Below, one piece after another: positions 1-6,708 of a stretch of 11,902 nucleotides of DNA (positions are counted from its first letter, which is position 1; every line of letters starts with the position of its first letter). This DNA is from JBJXFY01 sp046155815 (GTDB lineage: Bacteria > Verrucomicrobiota > Verrucomicrobiia > Limisphaerales > CAIMTB01), in the NCBI GenBank assembly GCA_046155815.1, contig JBJXFY010000332.1:1-11902 (forward strand). Reading direction: 5' to 3'. The notes under the pieces are model-generated. The model saw only the letters and a list, made by a program, of their open reading frames with translations. It did not search any database and had not been told where the DNA came from. A program made the translations under genes and the position numbers.

Positions 1-507
1 GGCCGCCAGGCCGGACGCCTCCGAGAGCCGCCAGACGCCCTGCGCATCGAGGCTGAACAGCTCCACCCGGGCCGCGCGCTGGCTGACGAGAAGATACTCC
101 TTCAGCGAGGGCATACGGCGGTAGAACTCGAACTTCTGCCCCCGGTCATAGGCCTCGGTCGCCGGCGACAGCACCTCCGCAATGAGCGTGGGGTTGAGGG
201 CGACGTCATCCGCGCCCGGAGTCGTGATCACCGGGCCGCAGATGACGGAGGCGTCCGGGTAGGTGTGCAGCCCCGCCGCCTCGATCTTGAGGCGCAGGTC
301 CGCGTTGTACACGCGGCAGGGCCGGCCGCGGAGGCGGGAGCGGAGTTCCGAAACGAGGTTCACCGAGATGAGCGAATGTTCCGGCGTGCCGCCTGCCATC
401 GCGAACACTTCGCCGTCGTAGAACTGGCTGCGGAACTCCGCGGCACGCTCGAGCGCGAGGTATTCCGCCTCGCTGAGGCGCGGACGGGTTGCTGCGGCGA
501 GACCCAT
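1..507 (-). CDS. Uma2 family (DUF820) PD-(D/E)XK nuclease-like protein, C-terminus cut by window edge
   Basis: Reading back from the ATG at 507 gives 169 uninterrupted codons to the window edge. The family is usually about 190 residues, so perhaps 20 are missing. Visible family features are the N-terminal 'RPRLSEAEYLALE' segment, 'FYDGEVFAMAGGTPEHSLI' (about 29-47), 'YPDASVI' with Asp85, 'LIAEVLSPAT' with Glu111, Lys125 in 'QKFEFYR', and 'LKEYLLVS' (135-142). Asp85, Glu111 and Lys125 fit the PD-(D/E)XK nuclease fold assigned to DUF820/Uma2. The family is common in cyanobacteria and PVC bacteria, often in many copies, and its cellular role and DNA target are not established. The gene lies 44 nt downstream of kamA on the same strand, so co-transcription is likely. 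No Shine-Dalgarno sequence precedes the start; a TTGCCG hexamer sits 29 nt upstream. Family assignment is firm; nuclease activity is inferred. Confidence 0.87.
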   Translation of the reverse strand, partial: MGLAAATRPRLSEAEYLALERAAEFRSQFYDGEVFAMAGGTPEHSLISVNLVSELRSRLRGRPCRVYNADLRLKIEAAGLHTYPDASVICGPVITTPGADDVALNPTLIAEVLSPATEAYDRGQKFEFYRRMPSLKEYLLVSQRAARVELFSLDAQGVWRLSEASGLAA

Positions 508-551
508 GTGGGAAGGATGGCGGCGGGCCGCGCCCACGGCAAGCCGGCCGC

Positions 552-1790
552 TCAGATGTACGGGCTGTTTTCCGCGCGGCTCGACCGCGGCACGAGCGGC
601 ACCGCGGCATCCGCCTCGGGATACTCGAAGGTCCGGCCCTCGAAATTCCGGATGACCACCCGGTCGTTGTCCTGACTGAGGACATACTCCGGATTCACCG
701 GCACCTTCCCGCCGCCGCCCGGCGCATCAATCACATACTGCGGCACCGCATAGCCCGTCGTGTGGCCGCGCAGCGACTCCATGATCTCCACGCCCTGCCG
801 CACGCTCGTGCGCAGGTGGGCGGAGCCGGCGATGAGGTCGCACTGGTAGATGTAGTAGGGACGCACGCGGCACAGGAGCAGCTTCTGCACGAGCGCCTTC
901 ATCACGTCCGGATCGTCATTCACATGCTTGAGCAGCACGGACTGGTTGCCCAGCGGGATGCCGGCGTCGGCCAGCCGGCCGAGGGCGTCGCGCACCTCGG
1001 TGGTAAGCTCTCGCGGATGGTTCGAGTGAATGCTGATGAAGAGCGGATGAAACGGCTTCAGCATCTCGCACAGTTCCGGCGTGACGCGCTGCGGCAGGAA
1101 CACCGGGATGCGCGTGCCGATGCGCAGGAACTCCACGTGCGGGATCCGCCGCAGCCGTGTAAGCAGGTCCTCGAGCTTCTCGTCGCTCAGCAGCAGCGGG
1201 TCGCCGCCGCTCAGCAGCACGTCGCGGATCTCCGGGTGCGATTCGATGTAGGCCAGTTGCCGGTCGAACTCCGGATGGAAGTCATAGCCGCTGGCGTTGC
1301 TCACCAGTCGCGAGCGCGTGCAGTAGCGGCAATAGGCCGCGCAGCGGTCGGTCACCAGGAACAGCACGCGGTCCGGGTAGCGGTGCACCAGCCCCGGCAC
1401 GGGCGAGTGCTCGTCCTCGCCGCACGGGTCGCTCATCTCCCACGGCGCGGTGTCCGTCTCCTCCAGGCGCGGGATCACCTGCCGCCGGATCGGGCAGTGC
1501 TCGTCGTCCGGGTCAATCAGGTTGAAGAAGTGCGGCGTGATGGCCATTGCCAGCTTGCTGCGGGCGAGGATGGCGCCGGCGCGTTCCTCGGCCGTGAGCG
1601 TCGGGAGCAGCTTCTCAAGCTGCTCCAGCGTGGTGACGCGGTTCCGGAGCTGCCAGCGCCAGTCGTTCCAGTCCCTGTCAGAAACATGGGTCCACGGCCC
1701 GCGTCCGGCGGGGCGGAAGCGTTTCAGGTCGGCGGGGGAGAGGCCCGAGGGAGGTTCATCCGCGGAACCCGCGGAGGCGTCCGTGAACAT
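552..1790 (-). CDS. kamA: L-lysine 2,3-aminomutase (KamA family radical SAM/PLP enzyme)
   Basis: The 412-residue product interconverts L-lysine and L-beta-lysine using a [4Fe-4S] cluster, S-adenosylmethionine and PLP. The N-terminal domain (about 20-130) has the LAM-type 'WNDWRWQLRNRVTT' segment. The radical SAM motif is CxxxCxxC at Cys150, Cys154 and Cys157, followed by 'LLSGGDPLL' (192-200). 'PGGGGK' places the PLP lysine at Lys362. Asp318 ('YQCDL') and Asp355 ('VIDAPGGGG') are spaced like the two aspartates that bind the substrate epsilon-amino group in the clostridial enzyme, so lysine is a better fit than glutamate. Its length and N-terminal domain suit LAM better than the shorter EF-P modifying enzyme EpmB. 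An in-frame TGA at 1797-1799 forces the start to the ATG at 1790 or later. No beta-lysine acetyltransferase (ablB) is adjacent, so the fate of beta-lysine is open. It is divergent from the phosphatase gene and probably leads a transcript into the Uma2 gene. Confidence 0.95.
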   Translation of the reverse strand: MFTDASAGSADEPPSGLSPADLKRFRPAGRGPWTHVSDRDWNDWRWQLRNRVTTLEQLEKLLPTLTAEERAGAILARSKLAMAITPHFFNLIDPDDEHCPIRRQVIPRLEETDTAPWEMSDPCGEDEHSPVPGLVHRYPDRVLFLVTDRCAAYCRYCTRSRLVSNASGYDFHPEFDRQLAYIESHPEIRDVLLSGGDPLLLSDEKLEDLLTRLRRIPHVEFLRIGTRIPVFLPQRVTPELCEMLKPFHPLFISIHSNHPRELTTEVRDALGRLADAGIPLGNQSVLLKHVNDDPDVMKALVQKLLLCRVRPYYIYQCDLIAGSAHLRTSVRQGVEIMESLRGHTTGYAVPQYVIDAPGGGGKVPVNPEYVLSQDNDRVVIRNFEGRTFEYPEADAAVPLVPRSSRAENSPYI

Positions 1791-1798
1791 GGCGCGTC

Positions 1799-1826
1799 AA
1801 AGTAGGCGGGTGACCGGGGGGGTCAA
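1799..1826 (-). promoter_or_regulatory. Candidate promoter of kamA (TTGACC - 16 nt - TACTTT)
   Basis: On the minus strand, TTGACC (1826-1821) is followed after 16 nt by TACTTT (1804-1799). This would start transcription at or beside the ATG at 1790, giving a leaderless or nearly leaderless mRNA and matching the absence of a ribosome binding site. A 5-bp inverted repeat (TGACC, five G, GGTCA; 1811-1825) overlaps the -35 box and could be an operator. The -10 match is weak. Confidence 0.35.
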
Positions 1827-1927
1827 GATGGCCGCGGGCAGAGGGGAACCGTGTTCGTCCTCGTCCCCTTTCTCGCGCTCGAAAGCCCGCGCCGGGAGCG
1901 GGGGCGAGCAGGATGAATCGCCCCCCG

Positions 1928-1956
1928 TTGACACTCACCCCGTCCCGCGCCAAGAA
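1928..1956 (+). promoter_or_regulatory. Candidate promoter of the phosphatase-like gene (consensus TTGACA)
   Basis: A perfect -35 hexamer TTGACA (1928-1933) lies 28 nt before the ATG at 1962. The position 17 nt downstream (1951-1956) reads CAAGAA, a poor -10 box. The geometry puts the transcript start at about the start codon. The call rests mainly on the -35 box and on similar hexamers at matching distances before other genes in the window. Confidence 0.33.
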
Positions 1957-1961
1957 GCCCC

Positions 1962-2423
1962 ATGCCCGAACCCGGCCGCCGCCTCGAGGACATCCGCGCG
2001 TGGCTCCCGCTGGGGCCGGCGCTCGGCACGGCCGGACAGCCCGCGGCGCACCAGTTCACCGCCATCGCCGGTTCCGGATACGAGGTCGTCGTCAACCTGG
2101 CGCTGCCCACTTCCGACCGCGCCGTGCCGAACGAGGGCGAAATCGTTGCCGGTCTCGGCCTTGCCTACGTCCACCTGCCCGTGGACTTCGAGCATCCGCA
2201 GCCCACCGACGTCACGGCCTTCCGCCGCGTGATGCGGGCCTTCGATGGCCGCCGTGTCTTCGTCCACTGCGCGGCGAACATGCGCGTGTCTGCGTTCGTG
2301 TTCCTGCACCGCGTGCTCGACCTCGGCGTGCCGCGCACGGAGGCCGAGGCCGACCTGCATCGCATCTGGCACCCGACGGGGGCGTGGGCGGAACTGATCG
2401 AACTGACGCTGCGGGAGGGCTGA
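1962..2423 (+). CDS. Cysteine-dependent protein phosphatase-like protein (DSP/PTP superfamily, atypical P-loop)
   Basis: This 153-residue cytosolic protein has no signal peptide. The N-terminal part ('YEVVVNLALP', 40-49) and 'LAYVHLPVDFEHPQPTD' (67-83) have the beta-strand and acid-loop layout of small dual-specificity or DUF442-like phosphatases; Asp75 is a candidate general acid. The P-loop is 'VHCAANMRVSAF' (101-112), with Cys103 as the candidate nucleophile. Classical enzymes have C-x5-R-[ST]; here the arginine (Arg108) is one position early and valine precedes Ser110. I recall similar 'HC..N.RxSAF' loops in relatives annotated as protein tyrosine phosphatase family, so this may be a subfamily trait rather than a mutation. 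Substrate unknown. The ATG at 1962 has only a weak purine run (AAGAAG) upstream. The gene is divergent from kamA, and its stop codon directly abuts the sulfatase remnant. Confidence 0.8.
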   Translation: MPEPGRRLEDIRAWLPLGPALGTAGQPAAHQFTAIAGSGYEVVVNLALPTSDRAVPNEGEIVAGLGLAYVHLPVDFEHPQPTDVTAFRRVMRAFDGRRVFVHCAANMRVSAFVFLHRVLDLGVPRTEAEADLHRIWHPTGAWAELIELTLREG

Positions 2424-2424
2424 G

Positions 2425-2628
2425 GCCGGCACCGGCGCACTGGAATTGGTGCGGGAAGAAGACCGTGCCGTGCGGCAGCGCCGTGTTGTTGTCCACGATG
2501 CGGTGGCGGAAGGGGTGCACGCCCGTGAGGATCGAGGCGCGGCTGGGCGAGCAGAGCGCGGTGGTGACGCAGGCGCTCCGGAAATCCACGCCGGCCCGCT
2601 TCCACCGGCTGCGGACGGCCTGAACCGC
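2425..2628 (-). pseudogene. Remnant of a type I (formylglycine) sulfatase gene
   Basis: Read on the minus strand in the frame whose first codon starts at 2628, this 204-bp stretch gives 68 uninterrupted codons strongly resembling the active-site segment of arylsulfatase-family enzymes. It contains 'RAGVDFRSACVTTALC', then 'CSPSRASILTG', then 'HRIVDNNTALPHGTVFFP', where relatives typically read '(H)G(V)VDN(N)TPLP.GT..FP.YLQ.AG'. The cysteine at 2551-2553 would become formylglycine. The N-terminal metal-binding part (usually 'N(I/V)..ILADD') and the roughly 400 C-terminal residues are absent. Homology fades upstream of about 2604 and stops within a few bases of the phosphatase stop codon. No start codon or plausible complete protein is available, so I read it as a deletion fossil. 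It fills almost all of the gap between the phosphatase and Ig-protein genes. Confidence 0.8.
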
Positions 2629-2645
2629 GGCTCGGGGCTTCCGGG

Positions 2646-2681
2646 CCGCGAAATTCACGCTTTTGCCGGGGCGTTTCGCGG
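2646..2681. repeat. 8-bp perfect inverted repeat upstream of the Ig-domain gene
   Basis: CCGCGAAA (2646-2653) and TTTCGCGG (2674-2681) are exact reverse complements around a 20-nt loop, and the right arm ends 16 nt before the ATG at 2698. The loop contains TTGCCG (2663-2668), the candidate -35 of the downstream gene. It could be a regulator-binding site or a leftover terminator; TTAGTTT after the right arm is mildly U-rich. Function unknown. Confidence 0.35.
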
Positions 2682-2697
2682 TTAGTTTCCCGGCCTC

Positions 2698-5205
2698 ATG
2701 AGCAACGCGCTGACAACACCTCGCCGCTGCCCGGTTCTCGGGGCCATCACCGCCGGGACCCTGCTGGCCGCCTCCGCCGCCGCGGACACGCTCACCAACC
2801 TCTGGTCCATCTCGCCCGACGAGGGTCGGCTGTACTTCGGCGTGAGCAACCTTGAGCGCGGCATCGCCCTCAACCCCGCCACGACCAACGTCCTCCTCCT
2901 CAGCCGCGTCGGCACGCCTTCCGTGTACGTCCTGGATGGCGCCACGGGCGACGATGGCACCGCCACGCTCGGCGCGCCGCGCACGCTCCTCAACACCGAC
3001 GCGGACGGCAACCCGATCATCAGCGGCGGCACCTTCGCGCTGAACCTTGTCGGCGCCGCGGATGACGGGGCCGTGTACGCCGCGAACCTGACGACCGCCA
3101 ACCCGCCGAACCTGAAGGTTTATCGTTGGGCCAACGAGGCGACCGACACACCTGTCACGCTGGCTTTCGAGGGCGACCCGCTGGCCGGCATCGCAAATCC
3201 CGGTTCCGGTCAGGACATCCGCTTTGGCGACAACTTTGCGGTGCGTGGCGCGGGCGCCGGCACGCAGCTCGCCTTCACCTCCCGCAACGGCAAGTACGCC
3301 GTCATCCTCACCACCACCGACGGGCTCACCTTCACCAACCGCACGCTGACCACGGACTTCAGCGGCGGCGCGGGCCTTGGCACGGCCTTCGGCCAAGGTG
3401 ACACCCTGTGGGTCAAGGCCAACGGCCAGCCGTTGCGCCGCGTGGCCTTGAACTTCGCTGCCGGCACCGCCACCACCGTCCAGCCCACCATCCCCACCAC
3501 CGTCGTCGGCGTGAACATCACCGGCCTCGGCTACGACCCCGCCACGAAGCGGCTCGCCGGTGTGGATTACGTGGCGCACACCCTGTCCGTCTGGGATGCC
3601 TCCGATCCGACGGCGCTCGTGTCCCTCGGCGATCCCGTTCCGTTCCCGGCCGCCAACGGCAACGCCAACGGCACGGGCGACGCCGACCTCTTCAAGGACC
3701 GCGTCGTCGCGCTCGAATCGAACAACGGCGTGCTCGCGCTGCGGGTGATCCCCTCCACGGTGGTTGATCCGCCGGTCATCACCACGCCGCCGGCCAACTT
3801 CACCGTGTACGCCGGGGGCGACGCCAGCTTCAGCGTGGCGGTGCAGGGCACGCCGCCCTTCACGTATCAGTGGCAGCGCGAGGGCACGAACCTCGCCGGC
3901 GCCACCGGCGCCCAGCTCCTGCTCACGAACGTGACCGCCGCCGCCGGCGGCGCCTACCAGGCGCTCGTGAACAACGCCGCCAACCAGCCCGTCACCAGCA
4001 ACCCCGCCCAGCTCACCGTGCGCGAGCCGCTCAACACCGGCCTGCTCACCCCCGCCTGGAGCGCCCTGCCCGGCACGCGGCCGTACCTCACCACGGACAA
4101 CACCCAGCGCGGCCTCGCCTACAACCCCGCCACGAGCAACCTGCTCGTCGCCTCCCGCTCGCCCAGCAACCTCGTCGCCGTGCTCGACGCCGCCACCGGC
4201 GCCTTCAAGCACGCCCTCAAGACCACCGACGACAACGGCACACCTGTCATCGCCGGCGGCACCCTGCCGCTGAACATGGTCGCGGCGAGCGATGACGGCG
4301 TGGTCTTCGCCGGCAACCTCGTCACCGACGGCTCGGCCGCCGCCTTCACGCTGTACCGCTGGGAGGATGACTCGCCGGACACCGCCCCGCTCGCGCTGGC
4401 GCCGGTGGACGCGCTGGCCGTGGCGCAGCGCTGGGGCGACACCATGGACATCCGCGGCGAGCTGCCGGACGTGGAGATCCTGCTCGGCAGCCGCAGCGGC
4501 GGCGCCTTCGCGCTGCTCACCACGACGGACGGCTTCAGCTTCACCGGGCAGGTGTTCACGCCGGACGGGGCGAACGCCTCCGCCTTCGGCCTCGGCATCG
4601 CCTTCGGCCCCGGCGACACGGTGTTTGGCACCGCCAACGGCCAGCCGCTCGTCCACGCCGCCTTCAACCGCGCTGCCGGCACCGCGGCGATCGCGCGCAC
4701 CTACGCCAGCACGAACGTGCCGAACGCCGTCAGCTTCATCGGCACGCTGGTGGCCAGCAACCATCTCGCCGGCGTCGCACTCGAGAACCCGCATAACGTG
4801 CAGCTCTTCAACCTCGCGGACCTCGACAATCCCGTGCTCGCCGACCAGGAGCTGATCCTGCCCCAGCAGGTGAACGCCAACGGCACGGGCGCCGCGGATT
4901 TCGGCGGCGGCAAGCTCTTCGTGCTCGATACGAACCACGGGCTGCGCGCCTTCACGCTGGGCGCGGGTACGCCGGCCGCTGCCCCGGCTGTCCTCGGGGC
5001 ACCGCAGATCCTTGGCGTCGGACTGGGGCGCACACTGCGGTTCACGCTCAACGGCACCGCCGGCGCGACCTACACCATCCAGCAGGCCCCGGCGCTGCCC
5101 GGTGGCTGGGTGGACGTGACCACCGTGATCCCGCCGGGCACGCCCATCCCCGTCAGCGTCCCGGCGACGAACAGCGTGGGCTTCGTCCGTGCGGTGGCCC
5201 GCTGA
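2698..5205 (+). CDS. Secreted two-repeat propeller-like protein with central Ig domain (DUF4623-like)
   Basis: The 835-residue protein has a Sec-type signal peptide (about 1-29, ending 'AASAAAD'). The body is an internal duplication. Half 1 (about 32-350) and half 2 (about 449-755) share 'ERGIALNPATTNVLLLSR' versus 'QRGLAYNPATSNLLVASR', 'VYRWANEATDTP' versus 'LYRWEDDSPDTAP', and 'NANGTGDADLF' versus 'NANGTGAADFG'. Both end with a conserved 'VVALESNNGV/FVLDTNHGL' strand. Between them lies one cysteine-free bacterial Ig domain (357-442) with Trp392 and the 'GAYQALVNN' strand. A small C-terminal beta module (768-835, 'TYTIQQAPALPGGW') resembles terminal domains of secreted verrucomicrobial proteins. 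The halves resemble DUF4623-type domains, assigned from memory; a beta-propeller-like fold is inferred. No catalytic motif is visible. It is probably exported and may bind a surface or polymer. It has its own transcription start region and no Shine-Dalgarno sequence. Confidence 0.85.
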   Translation: MSNALTTPRRCPVLGAITAGTLLAASAAADTLTNLWSISPDEGRLYFGVSNLERGIALNPATTNVLLLSRVGTPSVYVLDGATGDDGTATLGAPRTLLNTDADGNPIISGGTFALNLVGAADDGAVYAANLTTANPPNLKVYRWANEATDTPVTLAFEGDPLAGIANPGSGQDIRFGDNFAVRGAGAGTQLAFTSRNGKYAVILTTTDGLTFTNRTLTTDFSGGAGLGTAFGQGDTLWVKANGQPLRRVALNFAAGTATTVQPTIPTTVVGVNITGLGYDPATKRLAGVDYVAHTLSVWDASDPTALVSLGDPVPFPAANGNANGTGDADLFKDRVVALESNNGVLALRVIPSTVVDPPVITTPPANFTVYAGGDASFSVAVQGTPPFTYQWQREGTNLAGATGAQLLLTNVTAAAGGAYQALVNNAANQPVTSNPAQLTVREPLNTGLLTPAWSALPGTRPYLTTDNTQRGLAYNPATSNLLVASRSPSNLVAVLDAATGAFKHALKTTDDNGTPVIAGGTLPLNMVAASDDGVVFAGNLVTDGSAAAFTLYRWEDDSPDTAPLALAPVDALAVAQRWGDTMDIRGELPDVEILLGSRSGGAFALLTTTDGFSFTGQVFTPDGANASAFGLGIAFGPGDTVFGTANGQPLVHAAFNRAAGTAAIARTYASTNVPNAVSFIGTLVASNHLAGVALENPHNVQLFNLADLDNPVLADQELILPQQVNANGTGAADFGGGKLFVLDTNHGLRAFTLGAGTPAAAPAVLGAPQILGVGLGRTLRFTLNGTAGATYTIQQAPALPGGWVDVTTVIPPGTPIPVSVPATNSVGFVRAVAR

Positions 5206-5252
5206 ACCGCACGGCGGCCTCGCGACATCCTGGCCGGCCTGAGGCGCCCTGC

Positions 5253-5275
5253 GGCGGGGAACGGGTTTCCCCGCC
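5253..5275 (+). terminator. Perfect 9-bp hairpin after the Ig-domain gene, likely terminator
   Basis: GGCGGGGAA (5253-5261) and TTCCCCGCC (5267-5275) are exact reverse complements around a 5-nt loop, 48 nt after the stop codon of the Ig-domain gene. There is no T-run after it, so efficiency as an intrinsic terminator is uncertain, though stem and position fit. The rest of the 176-bp gap holds a TTGCCA hexamer (5345-5350) and GGAG (5367-5370) before the next gene. Confidence 0.5.
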
Positions 5276-5381
5276 TCTCATGGCGGACCAGCCTGCCGCC
5301 CCCACGTCGCGCTCGGCTTCGACTGCCGGCGGCTGACTCCGCGGTTGCCAACCTGCGCCAGGCGTCGGAGAAACGGCGCTC

Positions 5382-6626
5382 ATGACGCGACGTTTCCTCC
5401 TCCCATGCCGCTTCGCGCTGGCAGCGGTGGCCCTGCTGCTCCCTGCGCTCCGTGCCGGGCAGACTTCGGCTGCCAGTCCGACCTTCGTGCTCCTGCGCAG
5501 CAACGTGGTGGCGTCCACGCGGCCGGCGGAGGTCCGGGCCATCCATGAGCCGGGGGCGGACTGGCAGCACACCACGGGTGCCACGGCGCATCCCACGCTT
5601 ACCAACGCCTTCGTGATGGTTGGCCAGACCACCGGCCGCCTCTGGCTGATCGAGCTGGACGCCGCCGGCGGCACGGGGCGGACCGTGTTCGCGGAGCTTG
5701 GTACCGGCGTGACTTTCAGCCCGTGGGAAGGCTTCCTGAGCGTGGCGTTCCACCCGCAGTTCGCCACGAACCGCCGCTGGTTTGTGAAGCACGATGACGT
5801 GCGCGGCGACGTGCGCTCGACGGTGATCGTCGAACGCCGGGCCACGGCCGACGGTCGGGCGGACGCCGGGACGCCCGGCCGGGAGATCATCCGCATCCCG
5901 ACCGCCTCCGAGAACCACCATGGCGGCACGGTGCTCTTCGGGCCGGACGGGATGATGTACCTCGGACTGGGCGACGGCGGGCCGCAGGAGGATCCGAACG
6001 GCCACGCGCAGGACGGTGGGAAGCTGCTGGGCAAGATCCTGCGTCTGGACGTGGACCGGCCGGACCGCGGGCGCGCCTACGGCCTCCCGCGCGACAATCC
6101 CTTCGTGGTGCAACCAGCTGCCGGCATGCGGCCCGAAGTGTGGGCGCTGGGCTTCCGCGAGCCGTGGCGGATGAGCTTCGACCGTGTGACGGGCGAGCTC
6201 TGGCTGGGCGACGTGGGCCAGCTGGGCTGGGAGGAGGTGTGCCTGGTACGTGCCGGTGAAAACCACGGCTGGAACGTCTACGAGGGCCTGGCCCCGTTCT
6301 CGGAGAAGTTCCGGCGACCGGGCCGCGTCTTCACCTCGCCAATGCTCGTTTATGGCCGGGACGTGGGCTGCTCGATCACGGGCGGTTTCGTGTACCGCGG
6401 CACCCGTGCGCCGGCGTTTGCGGGCGCCTATCTCTTCGGCGACTTCGTGATGCGCGAGATCTTTGCGCTGCGGCGGCGTCCGGGCGTGGCGTCCGAGGTG
6501 CGGCTGGTGGCGTTGGCGGCGCAACCGCTGGTGGCGTTTTGCGAGGGGCGGGACGGCGAGATCTACCTCGTGGGCCACGGCGGGAGCCTCCACCACCTGG
6601 ACCTGGCGACGGCGTCGTTTCCGTGA
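5382..6626 (+). CDS. Secreted PQQ-dependent sugar dehydrogenase (glucose/sorbosone dehydrogenase family)
   Basis: The 414-residue product has a signal peptide (about 1-30, 'FALAAVALLLPAL' core). It matches the GSDH six-bladed propeller family, which oxidises aldose sugars in the periplasm with PQQ and calcium. Diagnostic segments in order are 'EGFLSVAFHPQF' (116-127), 'NHHGGTVLFGPDG' (178-190), 'YLGLGDGG' (193-200), 'LLGKILRLDVD' (215-225), 'LPRDNPF' (235-241), 'EVWALGFREPWRMSFD' (252-267), 'LWLGDVGQ' (273-280), 'NHGWNVYEG' (294-302), 'SITGGFVYRG' (331-340) and 'YLFGDF' (350-355). One of His179/His180 corresponds to the catalytic base in soluble glucose dehydrogenase. The true substrate cannot be read from sequence. 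GGAG at 5367-5370 lies 11 nt before the ATG, slightly far for a ribosome site. No PQQ biosynthesis gene is present in the window. The gene is convergent with the uracil-DNA glycosylase. Confidence 0.92.
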   Translation: MTRRFLLPCRFALAAVALLLPALRAGQTSAASPTFVLLRSNVVASTRPAEVRAIHEPGADWQHTTGATAHPTLTNAFVMVGQTTGRLWLIELDAAGGTGRTVFAELGTGVTFSPWEGFLSVAFHPQFATNRRWFVKHDDVRGDVRSTVIVERRATADGRADAGTPGREIIRIPTASENHHGGTVLFGPDGMMYLGLGDGGPQEDPNGHAQDGGKLLGKILRLDVDRPDRGRAYGLPRDNPFVVQPAAGMRPEVWALGFREPWRMSFDRVTGELWLGDVGQLGWEEVCLVRAGENHGWNVYEGLAPFSEKFRRPGRVFTSPMLVYGRDVGCSITGGFVYRGTRAPAFAGAYLFGDFVMREIFALRRRPGVASEVRLVALAAQPLVAFCEGRDGEIYLVGHGGSLHHLDLATASFP

Positions 6627-6708
6627 GCCGCGGCGGCGACGCCCTGTTGCCTGCCCCGGAAGATGCGTGCCGTGGCCGGCCGCCGCGACGGGGCCGTCGC
6701 CGCGCGGC
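6627..6708. terminator. Long imperfect inverted repeat between convergent genes
   Basis: GCCGCGGCGGCGACG (6627-6641) can pair with CGTCGCCGCGCGGC (6695-6708) with a single bulged base across a 53-nt loop. It starts just after the sugar dehydrogenase stop and ends inside the uracil-DNA glycosylase stop region, where a bidirectional terminator would be expected. The arms are low-complexity GC sequence and there is no T-run, so chance pairing is possible. Confidence 0.25.

Noticed and set aside
489..1805. Plus-strand open frame (438 codons) opposite kamA
   Set aside because: The product is Arg/His/Ala-rich without motifs, while the minus strand encodes an unmistakable aminomutase with catalytic residues in place.
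2212..4938. Very long minus-strand open frame (908 codons) antisense to the Ig-domain gene
   Set aside because: Apart from the sulfatase fragment near its end, the translation is low-complexity Gly/Val/Arg/Glu sequence with no domain, mirroring the GC-rich plus-strand codons. It is a shadow frame.
5070..6596. Minus-strand open frame (508 codons) opposite the sugar dehydrogenase
   Set aside because: No recognisable domain, and its composition is what the antisense of a GC-rich gene gives; the plus strand has a complete GSDH.
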